Positions 46,884 through 58,694 of a stretch of 64,000 nt of DNA are shown here, one piece after another. The position numbers were made by a program, and so were the translations under genes. This stretch comes from Diplosphaera chodatii (lineage: Eukaryota; Chlorophyta; Trebouxiophyceae; Prasiolales; Stichococcaceae), in assembly GCA_032358165.1 (NCBI GenBank), contig JAALGY010000023.1, positions 62,001 through 126,000 on the forward strand, written 5' to 3'. The notes under the pieces were generated by a model that saw only the letters and a program-made list of their open reading frames with translations, was not told the DNA's origin and searched no databases. How positions within the stretch are numbered: the stretch's first letter is position 1; each line of letters begins with the position of its first letter.

Positions 46884-47997
46884 CTTGGCAGTTTGCCGGC
46901 TGGTAGCCCCGCGCCAGGCAAGCTGCACACTGTGTCGGTGTTGTATAGGTGTCGTCAGACAGCGGGTAATCGGCCGCGGCCAGGTGCACGGCAAACACTG
47001 AGCGGCACACCTGCTGTTATGCAGAGTCGACCGCTCTGAATTTTGTGTCGGTTTGCTGCAAGACTTGGAGTAGGTGGGAATGGCAATACTGACGCGCCGA
47101 TGCACGCGGTGCAGGGGTTTGATCTGCGCTGTCAGACAGTGTCAGACAGCTGACCGTATCATCCAGGGGCTCAACTATGCTGAATGCCATAGCCTGCGGC
47201 CCGTTAGCGTCTGCTCAGTGTCACTGCGTGCATGAACGTGCTCCGAGAAAGTGTGCAGATTCACGATGCAACAGACGCTCTTGCGGCTGGCTGTCTGTGC
47301 AAAAAAGTCAATGCAGGGTAGTGTTCCAGAGGTGGGTGAGCTGATGGTTTTGAAGGGCATCTCTCTGTTCTTGCCTGCTCGGACACGTCGCGAGCCTGTG
47401 CTGTCTCGGGAAGACCGAATACCTCGGCAATGCCCGTTTCAGGCTGTGACAGATGTCCGATTTTGTGCGTGCGGCGCGGTGTGAAGTGAGGTTTTGAACC
47501 TGACACTGCGATGATCGCACACCTTGGGGTCTCGCCCCGCAGCCTGCTTGCTGCTGTGTATGTGCAGCTGTGGAGCGTTGTCGAGGCCAGCTTCTGCAGC
47601 GGAAGTTGAAGGCCTAAGGCGTAGGGGCGAGCCGTCTATCTGTAGAGCACAGCCCTAGATCCCGCTCCGCCTCGCGTGAGCTGCAACCGCCGACGATCGC
47701 GAGCCACACGACTAAGATGCGTAACACTACCATCCACAGGCAGTCGCAATGCTGTCGGCCAAGCTTGACAGGCTGATTGCCTGAGATGCCTGAGTGCTTT
47801 CTGTTATGATGGAGAAAAGTTATGCGAGCTACGTGTTGGATGCACGTGTGGTGCTGAGCGCCAGGTTGCCCTACCTCGACAACGCTCCTCATGTGCGGGC
47901 TGCTGAGTGACCAGTTACAACCCTAATCCGCCGCTACATTGAAAGGTGGCGCTTAATATATATATGTGCTGTAGAAGCTGTGCTGTCACCAGCCTAG
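46884..47997. other. Intergenic upstream of cellulase, to the tRNA gene
   Basis: It holds the cellulase promoter on the minus strand. A run of alternating T and A (about 47955-47964) precedes the tRNA gene and may act as its upstream TATA-like element. No protein gene was recognised. Confidence 0.45.
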
Positions 47998-48078
47998 GAC
48001 ACTTTGCCCGAGCGGTTAAGGGGTCACCCTGCTAAGGTGGTGCGGAAACGCGCATGAGTTCGAATCTCATAGGTGTCG
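47998..48078 (+). tRNA. tRNA-Ser (anticodon GCU)
   Basis: It folds as a class II tRNA. The acceptor stem GACACTT pairs with AGGTGTC, and the discriminator is G. The D arm holds GAGCGGTTAA. The anticodon stem TCACC/GGTGG encloses loop CTGCTAA with anticodon GCT. A long variable arm follows (TGCGGAAACGCGCA region). The T arm is ATGAG/CTCAT with loop TTCGAAT. The long variable arm and GCT identify serine (AGC/AGU codons). It has no intron. CCA is not encoded. Confidence 0.93.
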
Positions 48079-48082
48079 AAGC

Positions 48083-48088
48083 AGTTTT
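48083..48088 (+). terminator. Pol III T-run terminator of tRNA-Ser
   Basis: TTTTTT lies 5 bp past the 3' end of the tRNA, the usual RNA polymerase III stop signal. Confidence 0.8.
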
Positions 48089-48770
48089 TTGCTTGGTGAT
48101 GCTCTTGTTGCTTTCCCTGCCACAGCGCGTGCTGATATTACCTGTCGACATGTACATGGAGTAATGTCCGCTGCAGTCAGCGATATCGTCTCATATACTA
48201 CGAAGTCAGTTTGCAGTGTGCAGCGGTGCAGCGCGGTTGCGTCACCCTCCATTCTGCTTGTTGATGCACCATATGTTGGTGGCAACGTTTCATGAAGGTG
48301 CAGCTGATATTTGATCCAAAGTCTCATGCTGCTGCCTTTACAATCCATACTCTCCGACAACTTACCCTTCCCTTCTTAGCAACAGACCACAGCGTGGGCA
48401 ACGATAGCACAACACTGCCGTATGTGAGCTGTGCACACAAGCAGCATCGCTCGGCAGCTGTTCTTGGTCCGAAGACAGCTTCCCAGGAACAGTTGCGATA
48501 GGCACAGCCGCTGCACCATCAGGTCAGCAACGCAGCTGGGCGCTTTCAGGACTGGTCGCAAGCAGCCGCAGGAACTGCACCAAGCTGCTGCATGTGTTCA
48601 TGCCACGCCAGCTGGGATTGGCCGCACCAGCCGCTGCAGCAGGATGCTTGCGACTGCCGCCTGCAAATCCCGCTGCACTGCTGTGCTGTGCAGACACTGC
48701 TGCTGCCTCCCACAGCACCACCCATGTAAGCCTGCATGCTGAGTGCTGCCAGTTTGCGTGTTGCATGAGT
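48089..48770. other. Intergenic between the tRNA and the SDHAF3 gene
   Basis: No coding region was recognised. It contains the 3' UTR of the SDHAF3 gene on the minus strand. Confidence 0.4.
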
Positions 48771-49563
48771 TCAGGACGAAGTGACGGCTGCCCGCAGCCG
48801 CTCCAGCTGCGCCCGCTGCTCGGGCGTCATGCGGTGCAGCGCGTCGGCAGGGATGTCGCCGGAGGTCGCGTCCGGCGAGTCCGCCACGCCCAGCAGCATG
48901 TTCGTGTACTTCTCCTGGGGCACGCACGTCGCACTCTCAGCAGACCGTCTTCACAGTTACAGGGTGGCTGTCAACCAGTCAATATGCGCAGCGCCCCACT
49001 GCGTCTCTCTGCAGCACCCTCAGGCTGTGCCTCACACCGCCCTTGAGTTATGCGCCCGCACATCAGAGGGAATGCGACCAGTCACCGCAACCAGGCAGGG
49101 TCCTGCGAAATGTGAACTTTCACGGCTCACCCACTGGCTGCGGAACTCGTCCCACTGCTTGGACGTGACGCCGGCGGCGTCGCCCCACTCCCGGAACTCC
49201 TTGCCGGCGTACGCGTCGCCCAGCCCGCGCATCGGCGGCGGCAGCTTCTCCCGGTGCACCCGCAGCACCTGGCACGAGCAGACCAGATGCTGACCATGAA
49301 GTGTTGAACAGCTGTTTATATACGTTAAGACTGAGTGACAATGACCATCGACCACTTATGAATCTGTGAAGAAACGGTTGCAAAGCGCTGCCTTCAGTGC
49401 TTCACACACAACCGTAATATGACACCAGTGCAGCTGAGACTGATCAAAGACTTGCAGCTTCATACAAACAACCCAGCAGGTTGGCCACAGACACATCAGG
49501 AAGTTGTTACTCTAGCCGCACCTGCCGATAGCCGGCACGCAGCAGGGCTGCACCGCCACTCAT
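48771..49563 (-). CDS. SDHAF3: Succinate dehydrogenase assembly factor 3 (ACN9 family)
   Basis: A small mitochondrial LYR-family protein that helps mature the iron-sulfur subunit of complex II. Three exons, 49563-49522, 49268-49131 and 48914-48771, are each a whole number of codons and give 107 aa. The core VLRVHREKLPPPMRGLGDAY followed by EFREW matches the ACN9 signature (LRxHRxxLP, MRxLGDxYxxxEF). In most members an LYR tripeptide precedes this core; here the exon 1/2 join reads AGYRQ|VLR, so the first two LYR positions are Gly-Tyr. A late segment (EQRAQLERLRAAV) fits the C-terminal helix. It is upstream-adjacent to another mitochondrial gene, TOM22, on the same strand. Confidence 0.87.
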
Positions 49564-49765
49564 GATGTGCGTGCCCTGTATGCTGTCCACTTGCTGCCCG
49601 TGCCGAGTTGATGCTCGTGCTATAAGATGAAGCTGATACGCAGAAGAGCAGCTGCGCTGCCAACACAGTCTCACACCAGACTGCGCCTGCGGGGCTGCAA
49701 TTTGACTATACTTGCCAGAGGGCAGAGCTGCAAGTGCGCTGCGCCGCAGCAGCACGCTTCCGCCA

Positions 49766-49788
49766 CTGCTGCTGCTGCTGCTGCTGGC
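49766..49788 (+). repeat. (CTG)n triplet run
   Basis: About seven CTG units lie between SDHAF3 and TOM22, outside both coding regions. Confidence 0.8.
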
Positions 49789-49897
49789 GCTCGGAACTAG
49801 CTGTTTGCAAAGGCGTCTCTGCTGTGCTATGTTCCCAGCGGCCGCAGCAAGCTGACGTGATGTTTGCCACTGGAGGCTGCAGCGCCGCGCCGGCGCC

Positions 49898-50423
49898 TCA
49901 CTTGCCGGTGAGTGCGCCCAGCGACTGGTTCTCGAACTCCACCATCTGCTGCTCCCGGTCCATCTCCACGATCAGCGGCGCCACCAGCAGCAGGAAGGTG
50001 GTGCTTGCGATCCACGCCGCCTTGCCCGTCGACCTGCGCAGAGGTTTCAGGGACAATATTGGAGTCTGCTGACGGCACGGCAGCTGTTTGCAGTGAGGAC
50101 GCCTGGTTGCATGGGTCTACGCCAGATGCTGTAGACCACCGATATCTGAGCTGCTGTGTGTGCTGTCAATATTGAAGCGGCTGGCCTGCCCCAAGGCAAC
50201 GCCCACTAGATGGGCCTAAGTGCTGCAGCTGTGGCCATGCTGCATGGTGAAGGAGGTTGCTGGCTGAGCAGCTCCCGCTGTCGGGCCAAATGTTGACAAG
50301 CACGCCATTGGGGCAGCTTGGTGTGAGGACGCACTTTGCGAGCTTCCAGGCCACGAAGCTGGTGTTGGCGATGACGTTCTGCGCGTTCAGGAACAGGTTG
50401 TTCTCGTCCGTCGGCACCACCAT
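49898..50423 (-). CDS. TOM22: Mitochondrial import receptor TOM22/TOM9-like (74 aa)
   Basis: A subunit of the outer-membrane TOM translocase. Two exons, 50423-50335 and 50033-49898, join to 225 bp. The joined core KSTGKAAWIASTTFLLLVAP, continuing IVEMDREQQ, matches the plant TOM9 core (STGKAAW, a membrane segment, IIEMDRE). The single membrane anchor is at about residues 35-52. Like plant TOM9, it lacks the long acidic cytosolic receptor domain of fungal and animal Tom22, and the part before the membrane segment is only about 30 residues. The start MVVPTDENN fits a short cytosolic tail. It is divergent from the GNAT gene with 221 bp between start codons, a possible shared promoter. Confidence 0.87.
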
Positions 50424-50644
50424 CGCAGCGGCTTTATCACGAGCAGACGTATATGTCCTCCTTGCAATCGTGCTAGTGCTGTACGTAGCTCTGCATGTGA
50501 ACCTCTCTTCGACACTGGCTGCACAAAACGGGGCGGGACTGCCGATACAGGCCAACCGGGATACCATGCAATGTGCCACTAGCATTGCCACTGTGTTGCT
50601 CAAACGGGCGAATATCAATTGTCAGGCGGCAGCAGCATCCTTGA
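50424..50644. promoter_or_regulatory. Divergent upstream region, TOM22 / GNAT
   Basis: 221 bp separate the two start codons. A shared promoter is inferred from spacing; no element was recognised. Confidence 0.4.
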
Positions 50645-52056
50645 ATGGGCCGAGGCAAGCCCCAGGCGTCAGCAGAGGCACTGCGCGCAGCGGCTGAAGC
50701 GGAGCACTTTCAGGTGCTGCAGTGCCATGGGGAGTACTCAGTGATTTCGCAGGTCAACGCCCTAGAGAAGCGCTTGTTCTCCAAATCCTTCGCACTGACA
50801 GGTGATTACAATCATTCCTTCATTGCATGCATGCTGAGTCTTTGTGTTAGATATACATGTGATTGTGCGACTTGTACCGGGTCAGGATGGCTCTGCTCTC
50901 AGCGAGCGGAGTGTGCGACATGCACCAGGGGTTGGCTGCAGGCTCGACGGCCGAGTCAACCGCGGCCATCCCGATAATCTGTACGACAACCAATACGCTC
51001 GTGTGCAGGGGCCATCCACCAGGAGCTTGCGCGGCGCAACACTGTGCTGCTGTACGCATACGTCCGGCGGGGAGCTGCGGAGGCCGTGCTCGGCTACACT
51101 GTGTACGTCTCAGCAAATCGTAAACGGCCTGAATCGCAATTATATCAGCTCTCGGTGCATATGACTCGCCTCTTTGATCGGAATCTCCCTCTTGCCAGTG
51201 GCAGCTGACACGCGCTTCGCCGGTCGGCACTGCACGGCGCTCAGCTGTCGAAGACAAGTGTGCGTGCAACGTCTGCAGATACCAGACCAACAGCGTGGTG
51301 TGCCACATCCAGAAGCTGGCCGTGCACCCGGAGCACCGCCGGCAGGGCATCGCCGGCACCCTGCTGCTGGTGAGCACCCGTGTGCACCATGCATGCAGGC
51401 ATGCATGCAGCAGATGTGGGCATGAGAATCATCTGCCGCATGCAATAGTTGGTGCGCTGTAGCAGGGTGTTTCAGCAGCAGTGAGCTTCACAAGGTGTCA
51501 GTAATACATGCACTGATAAGGGATAGTACATTGCATGCAGGCGGCTTTGCAGAAGGCAGTTGGGGAGCGGCGAGTGCAGGAGGCGGTGCTGAACGTGGCT
51601 GTGGGCAACGCGCCGGCGCTGCGGCTGTACCGCCGCCTGGGTTTCATTGACCGGGCCCAGGTCGAGGACTACTACGGGCCGGTGAGTGCACCTCCGTTAC
51701 AATCCGCCAGCAGAACATTGTGGAGCATCGGCAGCCTGTCTGCATCAGCAGGCCGCTGCATCTGCAGCACCATGCAGCTGTCCTCCTGCCTAGGGCTCGG
51801 GTCCCCTTTTGTTGTTGAGAGCACCCCTCACCTACACACATGCTGCGCACTTCTATACTGCATTGCCCATTCAGGACCTACTGCTGGTTACAGCGCATCA
51901 GATAAACCACAACCTGGTTCATTTTTGGCTAGTCGGTCGGCTGTGCAGGGGCGCCCGGCGCTGCGCATGAGCTGCGACCTGGACCCCGAGACCAACCCTG
52001 CCTGGGTGACAGCGGCAGCGACTGCTCAGCAGGCGCCAACCGCAGCAGCGGCCTAG
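50645..52056 (+). CDS. GNAT-family N-acetyltransferase (~213 aa)
   Basis: Transfers acetyl from acetyl-CoA to an amine; the substrate cannot be told. Exons 50645-50801, 51009-51119, 51245-51369, 51541-51681 and 51949-52056 keep one frame (642 bp). The acetyl-CoA-binding motif is at about residues 115-127 (KLAVHPEHRRQGIAGTLL, matching the Q/RxxGxG/A pattern). The later RLYRRLGF block, with a Tyr, is the usual end of the GNAT fold (ALRLYRRLGFI). The arrangement resembles RimI/NAA50-type N-terminal acetyltransferases, but a CNVC pair before the core (about residue 98) is unusual and could be a small loop. The exon 2/3 junction was chosen by phase. The next gene starts only 75 bp after the stop. 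Confidence 0.8.
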
Positions 52057-52131
52057 AGCACCAAAACCTGCAGTGACGGCAAAGCTGTGGGCAGGAGAGG
52101 CTGGTGTACAGGGTCTGAGGCCGGAGCAAAT

Positions 52132-55100
52132 ATGTCAGCAGGCAGTCAAAGTACCGGCACAGGTGCAGCGCCTGGTGCAGCAGCAGTGGCAGCGGCTGGC
52201 CCCCCGCAGCAGAGCCTGCATGACGAGATAGCCAGCTTCGTGGCGGCTGTCACAGGTGCTGCAAGCGTCTTGGCTACACATCCATGCTGCAAGCTGCAGT
52301 ACATGCAGAGCTGTGATTGTGTGTGGCCGAGGCAGGAACAGCCATGATTCAGGTGTACTGCCACCTGCCGTCGTCCACATTTGGCAGATACTGACACCCT
52401 GCGACCTGCAGAGACGCCACAGGAGCACGTGAACAAGACGACAGCGGTGCGCAAGGTGCAGACCGCGGCGCGGGCTGCCGGCCTGGTGACCAGTGCCCAA
52501 GTACAGGTAGGCCGCATTTCCGATTCCCATCATGCAGAAACTTTCTTGCTCGCTGACCTTGGAGGCGGCTGTGTACTCGTGGCAGTCTGCTGACTGTCGT
52601 TTCAGAAGTGGAGTATAGCAGCGACAGCAGGATCGTACTGCAGGTGCAGCCGTTTGGCAGCTTCGTCAACGGGCTGGGCATGCACAGCTCGGATCTGGAC
52701 CTGGTGGTCACCGGCCTGCTGGCGCCGGACCACCCGCAGAACGGAGGTGCGTGGGCACGGTGTGGCGCCTGCACAGGATGTTCTGTTGCAGTCAGGAAGG
52801 CGCAGCTGGAGAGTGCTAGCAAAAGCTGTTGAGGCAGTGCATGCAAGGAAGCCTGCAGCAGCATGTCCAGAGTTGCAGCAGCGAGGCAGTGCCGGCATGG
52901 CGATGTGTGCTCCTGCTGTGTGCACCTGCTCGGCATGTTTACAGTAGCCCCATTAGCGGGCAGCTGAGAGCCATTCAGGGCTGCACAGCTTCAAGGCTTG
53001 CTGCTGCACATGCATCTGCGGCTCAGGCTGCCATACTGCGCTGCAGGGTACAGCGACAAGACGAAAGTCAAGGTCAACCGGCTGCTGGGGCAGGTGCGGG
53101 GGGCGCTGTTTCGGGCAGGCGACCTGGAGACGTGCGAGCAGATCCGGCGGGCCCGTGTGCCCATCCTCAAGGTGCGCTTGCTGCTATCACATTGTCACAG
53201 CCGGCGGGTGCAACATCCTGTGTGCACGGCTACGCGCAGCATTTGCCGTGGCTGTCATGTGGTGTCGTCTGGAGCAGCAGATCCATCAGGGCTGGGGTTT
53301 GCCCTCTTTTGTTCAGCGGCTGTGCTTGCCTACTCGTTGCGCACTCAGCGCTGTCTGCTCCTGCTGCAGTGCGTGCTCAAGGGTGGCCAGCAGGTGGACG
53401 TGTCCATCTCCAACGGTGACGGCCCCGCAGCCGCACAGTACATCAGGGACAAGGTGAGGCACAGGGGCCTTTCGAAACAGGTATTTGAGGGTTATTGGGC
53501 TGCATGTGTCTGTGGCACTGCTGCAGGCTGGGCGCTACCTCTGCCTGCCTCTACTTTAGCTGCTTACATGATGTAGTACGCACGCGGCATGTCGCACCGC
53601 ACCACGATCGCACTGCAGAGAGCTTGGAGTTGCCCGTTCCCTAGGCATTTGCATCACCCCGGCGAGCACTGATTGAAGTCTTGCTAAACCCCAAGCAGGT
53701 GGCCGAGCACCCGGCGCTGCGGCCGCTGGTGCTGGTGCTGAAGTGCGTCCTGGGGCAGGCGGGGCTCAACGACGCGTCCAAGGGCGGGCTGTCCAGCTTC
53801 GCGCTCGCCAACATGGCGCTCGCCAGCCTGCAGGAGGACGCCAAGGTGAGGAATCAAGACCGCACCCGAGGGAGCTGCCAGGTTTTAAGGCTCACTCTAT
53901 GATTGCAGAAGTGCAGCGGCTCAGGTCAGGCTGATGCCCACCTGTACCCGGTGGCAGATAGGGCCAAGAGCACACTTGTGACGTCTGTGACTTGCATTGC
54001 TGTCCACAGTTGTATCAGGCCTGCTGCTGCAGTACCAACAGAGGGCATGCCATTGCGTACGACCAATTGGATAGACCTGTGCTGTATGCCCGTCGCTAAT
54101 GACTTTGAACAGCGCAGTAAGACCTGGACTGCCACTGATGAGGCATGCGTCACATGCAGGCGGGCCGCAGCGGCACGGATTTTGGAGCAGCCCTCAACAG
54201 CTTCCTGCTCCGCTTCGGCACCACCTTCAAGGCGTACACCCAGGGCGTGGCGGTCGGTCGTGGCGGCATCGTCCAAAAGGTACCTGTGTTGCGAGAGTAT
54301 TCGCACCCGCCTGCATACCCTTCTGCAGTGTCAGCTGGGGCAGGTTGTCAGGAAACGCGGCCGCTGCTGCACAGAGCACTCGGCTTTGGTGGATCTGCAG
54401 CATTCAAACATTGCACCATCTTCCTCAGCGTGACACAAACGAAGAAGCTGCTAGCAAGACCATCCGAATATCAAGTCGTGTCTGCTGCATCCTGATCAGG
54501 AGCAAGTGCCGGCGATGGCGGAATTGCTCGCAAACCCCATCCGCAAGGACGGCACAGATGCCCTGCAGCGCCTGTGCGTGGAGGACCCCCAGACCGGCAG
54601 GCAGGCCATCTCACCCCTATATGCAATGACTGCAGCACTCGGTCAGCATGTCCTCCTGCGTTTGGAAGCTGGCATGGGCATGTGCAGTTGTGCGCTGTCT
54701 GCGGTGTGCTGGCGACTGTGTGTGCCTCCGGGACCAACTGGCAGCAGATCCGTGTGGCGGTCACTGCTTATTGTAGTCGAAGATAGCAGTCCCCAGCAAG
54801 AGCGCCAGTGCATCACATCTTGTGTCACGGGAAGCCTGAAACATCCTGATATTTGCTTGTATGTCAGTGTGCTGGTTGTACTACAGGGAGGTGGCGGGCG
54901 GCACTGGCAAGGTCAAGCAGGTTCTGAGCGCCTTCCGCGACGCCGGCGCCAAGCTGCACCAGGCGCAGTTCCTGGGCCGGCCGGGCGGCTGCCTCCAGGC
55001 GCTGTTTGACGTGGATGCCGCCGCGCAGCGCACCGTCAGGGCGCCGCAGCAGGTGGGTACAGTAGCGTGCTGCAGGCTCTGCCGAAGACAGCTGCTGGGT

Positions 55101-56302
55101 CCGCCTGACTAGGGTTTCCACGTGAACCCAACTGCTTACCTGAAATTTCCTCATAATGATAAGTAATAATTTCCTCATAATGTTCTGGCAACTACTTTGG
55201 ACAGGCACCCAAGTACGCCGCAGCCAAGCCGCAGGCGGCACAGCCGGCAGCAGCCTCAATGCCCGCCGGCAAGCGCAAGCGGCAGTCGGACGGCCCAGCA
55301 GCCTCCCCGCATCCGGCCGCCAAGCGGCATGCGGCGCAGCCCAGCTCGGCGGCAGCAAGTTCAGGCCCTGCTGGCGGCGGGGGCAGTGCACAGCAGAGAA
55401 GGGGGCCTGCAGCTCAGCGTGGCGCAGCCGGCGCGGCCGTAGCAGCAGCTGGGCTTGGGGGCAGCAGGCAGGCAGCCAGGCCCTGCCATGGGGCCGGGCC
55501 GCTGCCGAGTCCGGCGGGGCGATACGGCGCAGGCACCATACACTTTGGCGGCCGCAACGGAGGCGGCGCTGCCCGGGGCGGCGGAGGCGGCCGTCGCCCC
55601 CGGTTTCCAGCAGGTGACCAGCAGTTTGGTCGGCAGCAGCTGCAGCAACAGCAGCGGGTGCCGCCACCAGCGGCTCCCGGCTCGAACTTGCCAGCAGGTC
55701 CCCACCACCAATCCTGGGAGGGGCGTCCTGACGCCAGCGGCTTGCCAGCCCAAATGCCAATCAGCCCCCAGGCGGCCCCGGATGGGTGGCAGGGCCCTGC
55801 ATCACGGCATGCTGGGCCTGGCACGGACTTTCGCCACGGCCAAGGGCACATGCAGTCGCCACAACAGCAGCATCAGCCGCGCTTTGGCACAGCGCCACAC
55901 AGCGGCGGCTGGCTGCCGAGGCCGCAGGGCCAGCACATACGGTTTCCAGATGATGACTGGGTGCCGCCCCAGCAGCAGCACCAGCAGCACCAACATCATG
56001 GGCTTCAGGTGGGCTTGCAGCAGGAAGTGCCCTGGCAGCCGTCGCTGCAGCAGCAGCAGCAGCAGCACTCTGCCACCATGCAGCTACAGCAACAGCATGT
56101 GCACATGCAGCATGGGCAGCCCCAGCAAACACTCCCCTCTTGGCAGCGCCAGCCGCAGCAGCAGCCGGAATGGCAACCGCCGCATCATGGCATGGGGCCG
56201 GACTGGCAGCCGCCGGCGCAGCTGTCCGGCGGCGGTCACGGCTGGCAGGGAGGAGCCACTAGTCATGAATTCCCTAGCATGCGGTCTCCTAGATGGCGGT
56301 AG
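52132..56302 (+). CDS. Non-canonical poly(A) polymerase, TRF4/PAPD5-like
   Basis: A nucleotidyltransferase of the Cid1/TRF4 group, which adds short A tails in nuclear RNA surveillance. Exons begin at 52132 (MSAGSQSTG) and 52412. The NTase exon near 52606-52746 has PFGSFVNGLGMHSSDLDLVV (GS followed by DLD). ARVPILK and the GGQQVDVSISNGDG exon (third catalytic Asp) follow at about 53160 and 53380. PLVLVLKCVL...LNDASKGGLSSFAL (53698-53845) is the PAP-associated core, followed by DFGAALNSFLLRFG at about 54180. The last exon (55205-56302) codes a ~360-aa disordered tail: a KRKR nuclear-type signal, a Gly/Arg-rich stretch, then long Gln/His runs. The join into the NTase exon is off by phase with the donors I considered, so that junction is unresolved. 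Confidence 0.8.
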
Positions 56303-56776
56303 CTGGCGAGTCCCGACTCAAGTGTACAAAGTGTGCAAACTGCTGCTGCTGCTGACGCAAGCTTACTGGCCTTCAATACCAATTGGATCCTGCAAGCAAT
56401 GAAGTTGTCATGTACATGTTACGGTCACAAAGCTTGGAGTGTTCATGCTGCGTTGAACTTGCGCGCACCGTGCAATGCGGCTGGCTTTTCGCCGACAGTC
56501 TGAAGTGTGTGTTTTTTTTTTTTTTTTTTTTTCTCTTCTCGGTCACACCGCCAGCTTCCGCCAGGTTCGCTGGGTAGCAGGAAGCAGGCCATTCGCTGGG
56601 CCATAACATCACGCCCAGCTCACGAGCTCACAGGGTTTCTTCTGTCCACCTGCCTTCTGTGAGCTATCGACTGCGCAGCTGATAAGAATACAAGGCCCGC
56701 CACAAATCCTGCTGTTCGCTGAGGCGTTGTCACTCTACACCTGTGACGTGTGATATCCAGAAGGACAGTGACAGAA
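56303..56776. other. Intergenic with a long T run
   Basis: It holds the 3' UTR of the polymerase gene and a run of about 22 T at 56510-56532. No gene was recognised. Confidence 0.5.
56510..56532 (+). repeat. Poly(T) tract
   Basis: About 22 consecutive T. It could be the reverse of a poly(A) tail left by a retrotransposed sequence, but I see no flanking retroelement. Confidence 0.8.
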
Positions 56777-57893
56777 ATGGGTGCCAGCGACATACCAGCG
56801 CAGTACGCGCCAGCCAGCCCATCGAAGAAGGTGTTCGGCTGCATCTGTCGGAACCTGAAATCCGCCTCATGTGTATCTGGGGCACCGCGCCAATCGCCGC
56901 ATCTGGATGACAGGCGCCAGTGGCACGACAGACGGTGCTCTGAGGCGTTAGCTCGGCTCTCACGTCAGGCTGAACATATCATGGCATGCTGCCTCTGCAG
57001 CCGGGGTACGAGCCGGCGGCGCCGTCGGGGCAGCCTGCGGTGGGCGTGCCGATCACCTATGCGGAGGCGCCACGGGTGGACCACGGCATCAGCGTCGACC
57101 AGGTGGGCCTGGCAGCGACACGACAGACTATAGTGCTGTGCTGTGCTGGTGACTGGTGAATGTCATGCAAGCTGCCGCATGATGTCAAGGCGCCCTGCGC
57201 CAAATTGGAGAACTGCATGCTGTGAACATGTGGTGCTGGCAGCTCGTGATACACAGCGCCATGAGGCGCACCGCACCACCGGTGCCAGCGCCGGGCAGCG
57301 GCGTTGCCACACCTGATGACCCGGCACACGTCCTGGCTGCCCCTGTGCTAAACCCTTCATCGCTGCACGCGCGCAGGCGATGTTCTTCCCGGCGGAGGAG
57401 CGAGAGCCGCGCTTCATCGGCGCAACGCAGGGCCACGGCCCCATCCTCATGCACTGCGGCGCCTGCGAGTACACCGGCTGGTCCGCCGTGCGGTGAGGAG
57501 TTGCGAAAAACGCAGTCAATCAAATTTCATATGGTTGAGCGGGAATCTGCTGGCTTTCAACTGATGCGCACAACATGGCGACGGGCCACAGTTGCAGATG
57601 TGTCAGCGTGGCGAAGTGGCACGCCGCAGGGTGTGCACAGCAGCCTCTGCTCTGCTGGGCAGCGCGCCGAAGTGGGTGCATGGTGCCACAGCATTGGACG
57701 CCAGCATGTGGCTCGGCTGCGTGTTTACAAGTGGCCACGCCTGATCATGCGCTGCAGGGCGACTCGTGGGGCGCTGCACTGGATGGGCGGCGTCGCGACG
57801 CTGGGCTTGCTGTTCCTGACGCCCTTCCTGAAGGACACGGCGCACCACTGCCCCAAGTGCGGCCGCAACGTCGCCGTCGCCAAGCTGATGTGA
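56777..57893 (+). CDS. LITAF-domain protein (~135 aa)
   Basis: A membrane-associated zinc-binding protein like LITAF/SIMPLE, usually on endosomal or plasma membranes. Exons 56777-56830, 57001-57102, 57377-57492 and 57758-57893 join in frame (408 bp). The N-terminal half is Pro-rich (SGQPAVGVPITYAEAP), as usual for the family. The domain begins MHCGACEYTGW (first CxxC, about residue 76), continues with a hydrophobic stretch (GVATLGLLFLTPFL), and closes with HHCPKCGRNVAVAKLM (HxCPxC). The domain ends the protein, as in animal and plant homologues. All four zinc cysteines are present. Confidence 0.87.
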
Positions 57894-58694
57894 GGCGGCG
57901 GGGGGCTGGTCGGACGGTGGGCGTGCGGGCAGCAGACTGCGGCCACCGCAAGGCAGCGGCTGTACAATAGCAATTGGCAGAGTTACAGCCGTGGGCTGCG
58001 ACTGCGTGCATCATCCGCAGGCTTGCTGACTCCGCATGCAGACTGTGCAGCTCAGCACAGCGGCACAGTTGCAGCCATCAGGGCAATCATGTTCAGCACT
58101 TGGCCAACATCACCAACAATGGACAGACAAGCAGCCTGACGCAGTGTGTGTGTACAAAGGGGAGAACTGGTCAATCAGCCAAACTCTGTACAGTACCTGG
58201 TTGGGGTTGTGTCACGCAATCATAGTTCAGACAACCGGACGTGATGCACACATGAGCGCATACATGGCTCCGGTGCAGTGCTGTCGTGATCTGAAGTAGT
58301 TTCTGTGACAGTTCTGTTACTCATACGCACGCACGGCTTTGGCAAACATATCAATATTCCAGCCCTGGGCTGTTGCTGGCAGCTTGTTGTGACGCATGGT
58401 TCGTGACGAATGGTCGCGTTGCACGCCCGCCACAGACAGGCAAGGCAGTCAGCCTGAATACGCTGCGACTGAATGATACATGCACAGTCGGATACCATAG
58501 TTTTATGCACAGTCAGAGACCACAGCAAGTTGCACGAGTGGCAGTATAGGGCTGCATCCAGCATCTGGCTACAAACCAGCATCACTTGGCAGATGGCAAT
58601 AGTATCATTGTCATTCTATCAGCAGGCACATCAACATATCGTTCGATTCAGTCGCTACATACCTTGACGCATGCGGTGCTGGCTTGCTTCGCAG
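57894..58694. other. No gene assigned
   Basis: It lies between the LITAF gene and the zinc-ribbon gene and holds the 3' UTR and upstream sequence. No coding region is supported. Confidence 0.45.

Noticed and set aside
46128..47039. Long plus-strand open frame (303 codons)
   Set aside because: It lies antisense to the cellulase gene, whose minus-strand frame carries clear GH6 signatures. GC-rich coding DNA often leaves long antisense frames open.
55259..56302. 347-codon frame as a stand-alone Gln-rich protein gene
   Set aside because: It starts inside the exon that follows the polymerase core and shares its frame. It is better read as the C-terminal tail of the TRF4-like protein.
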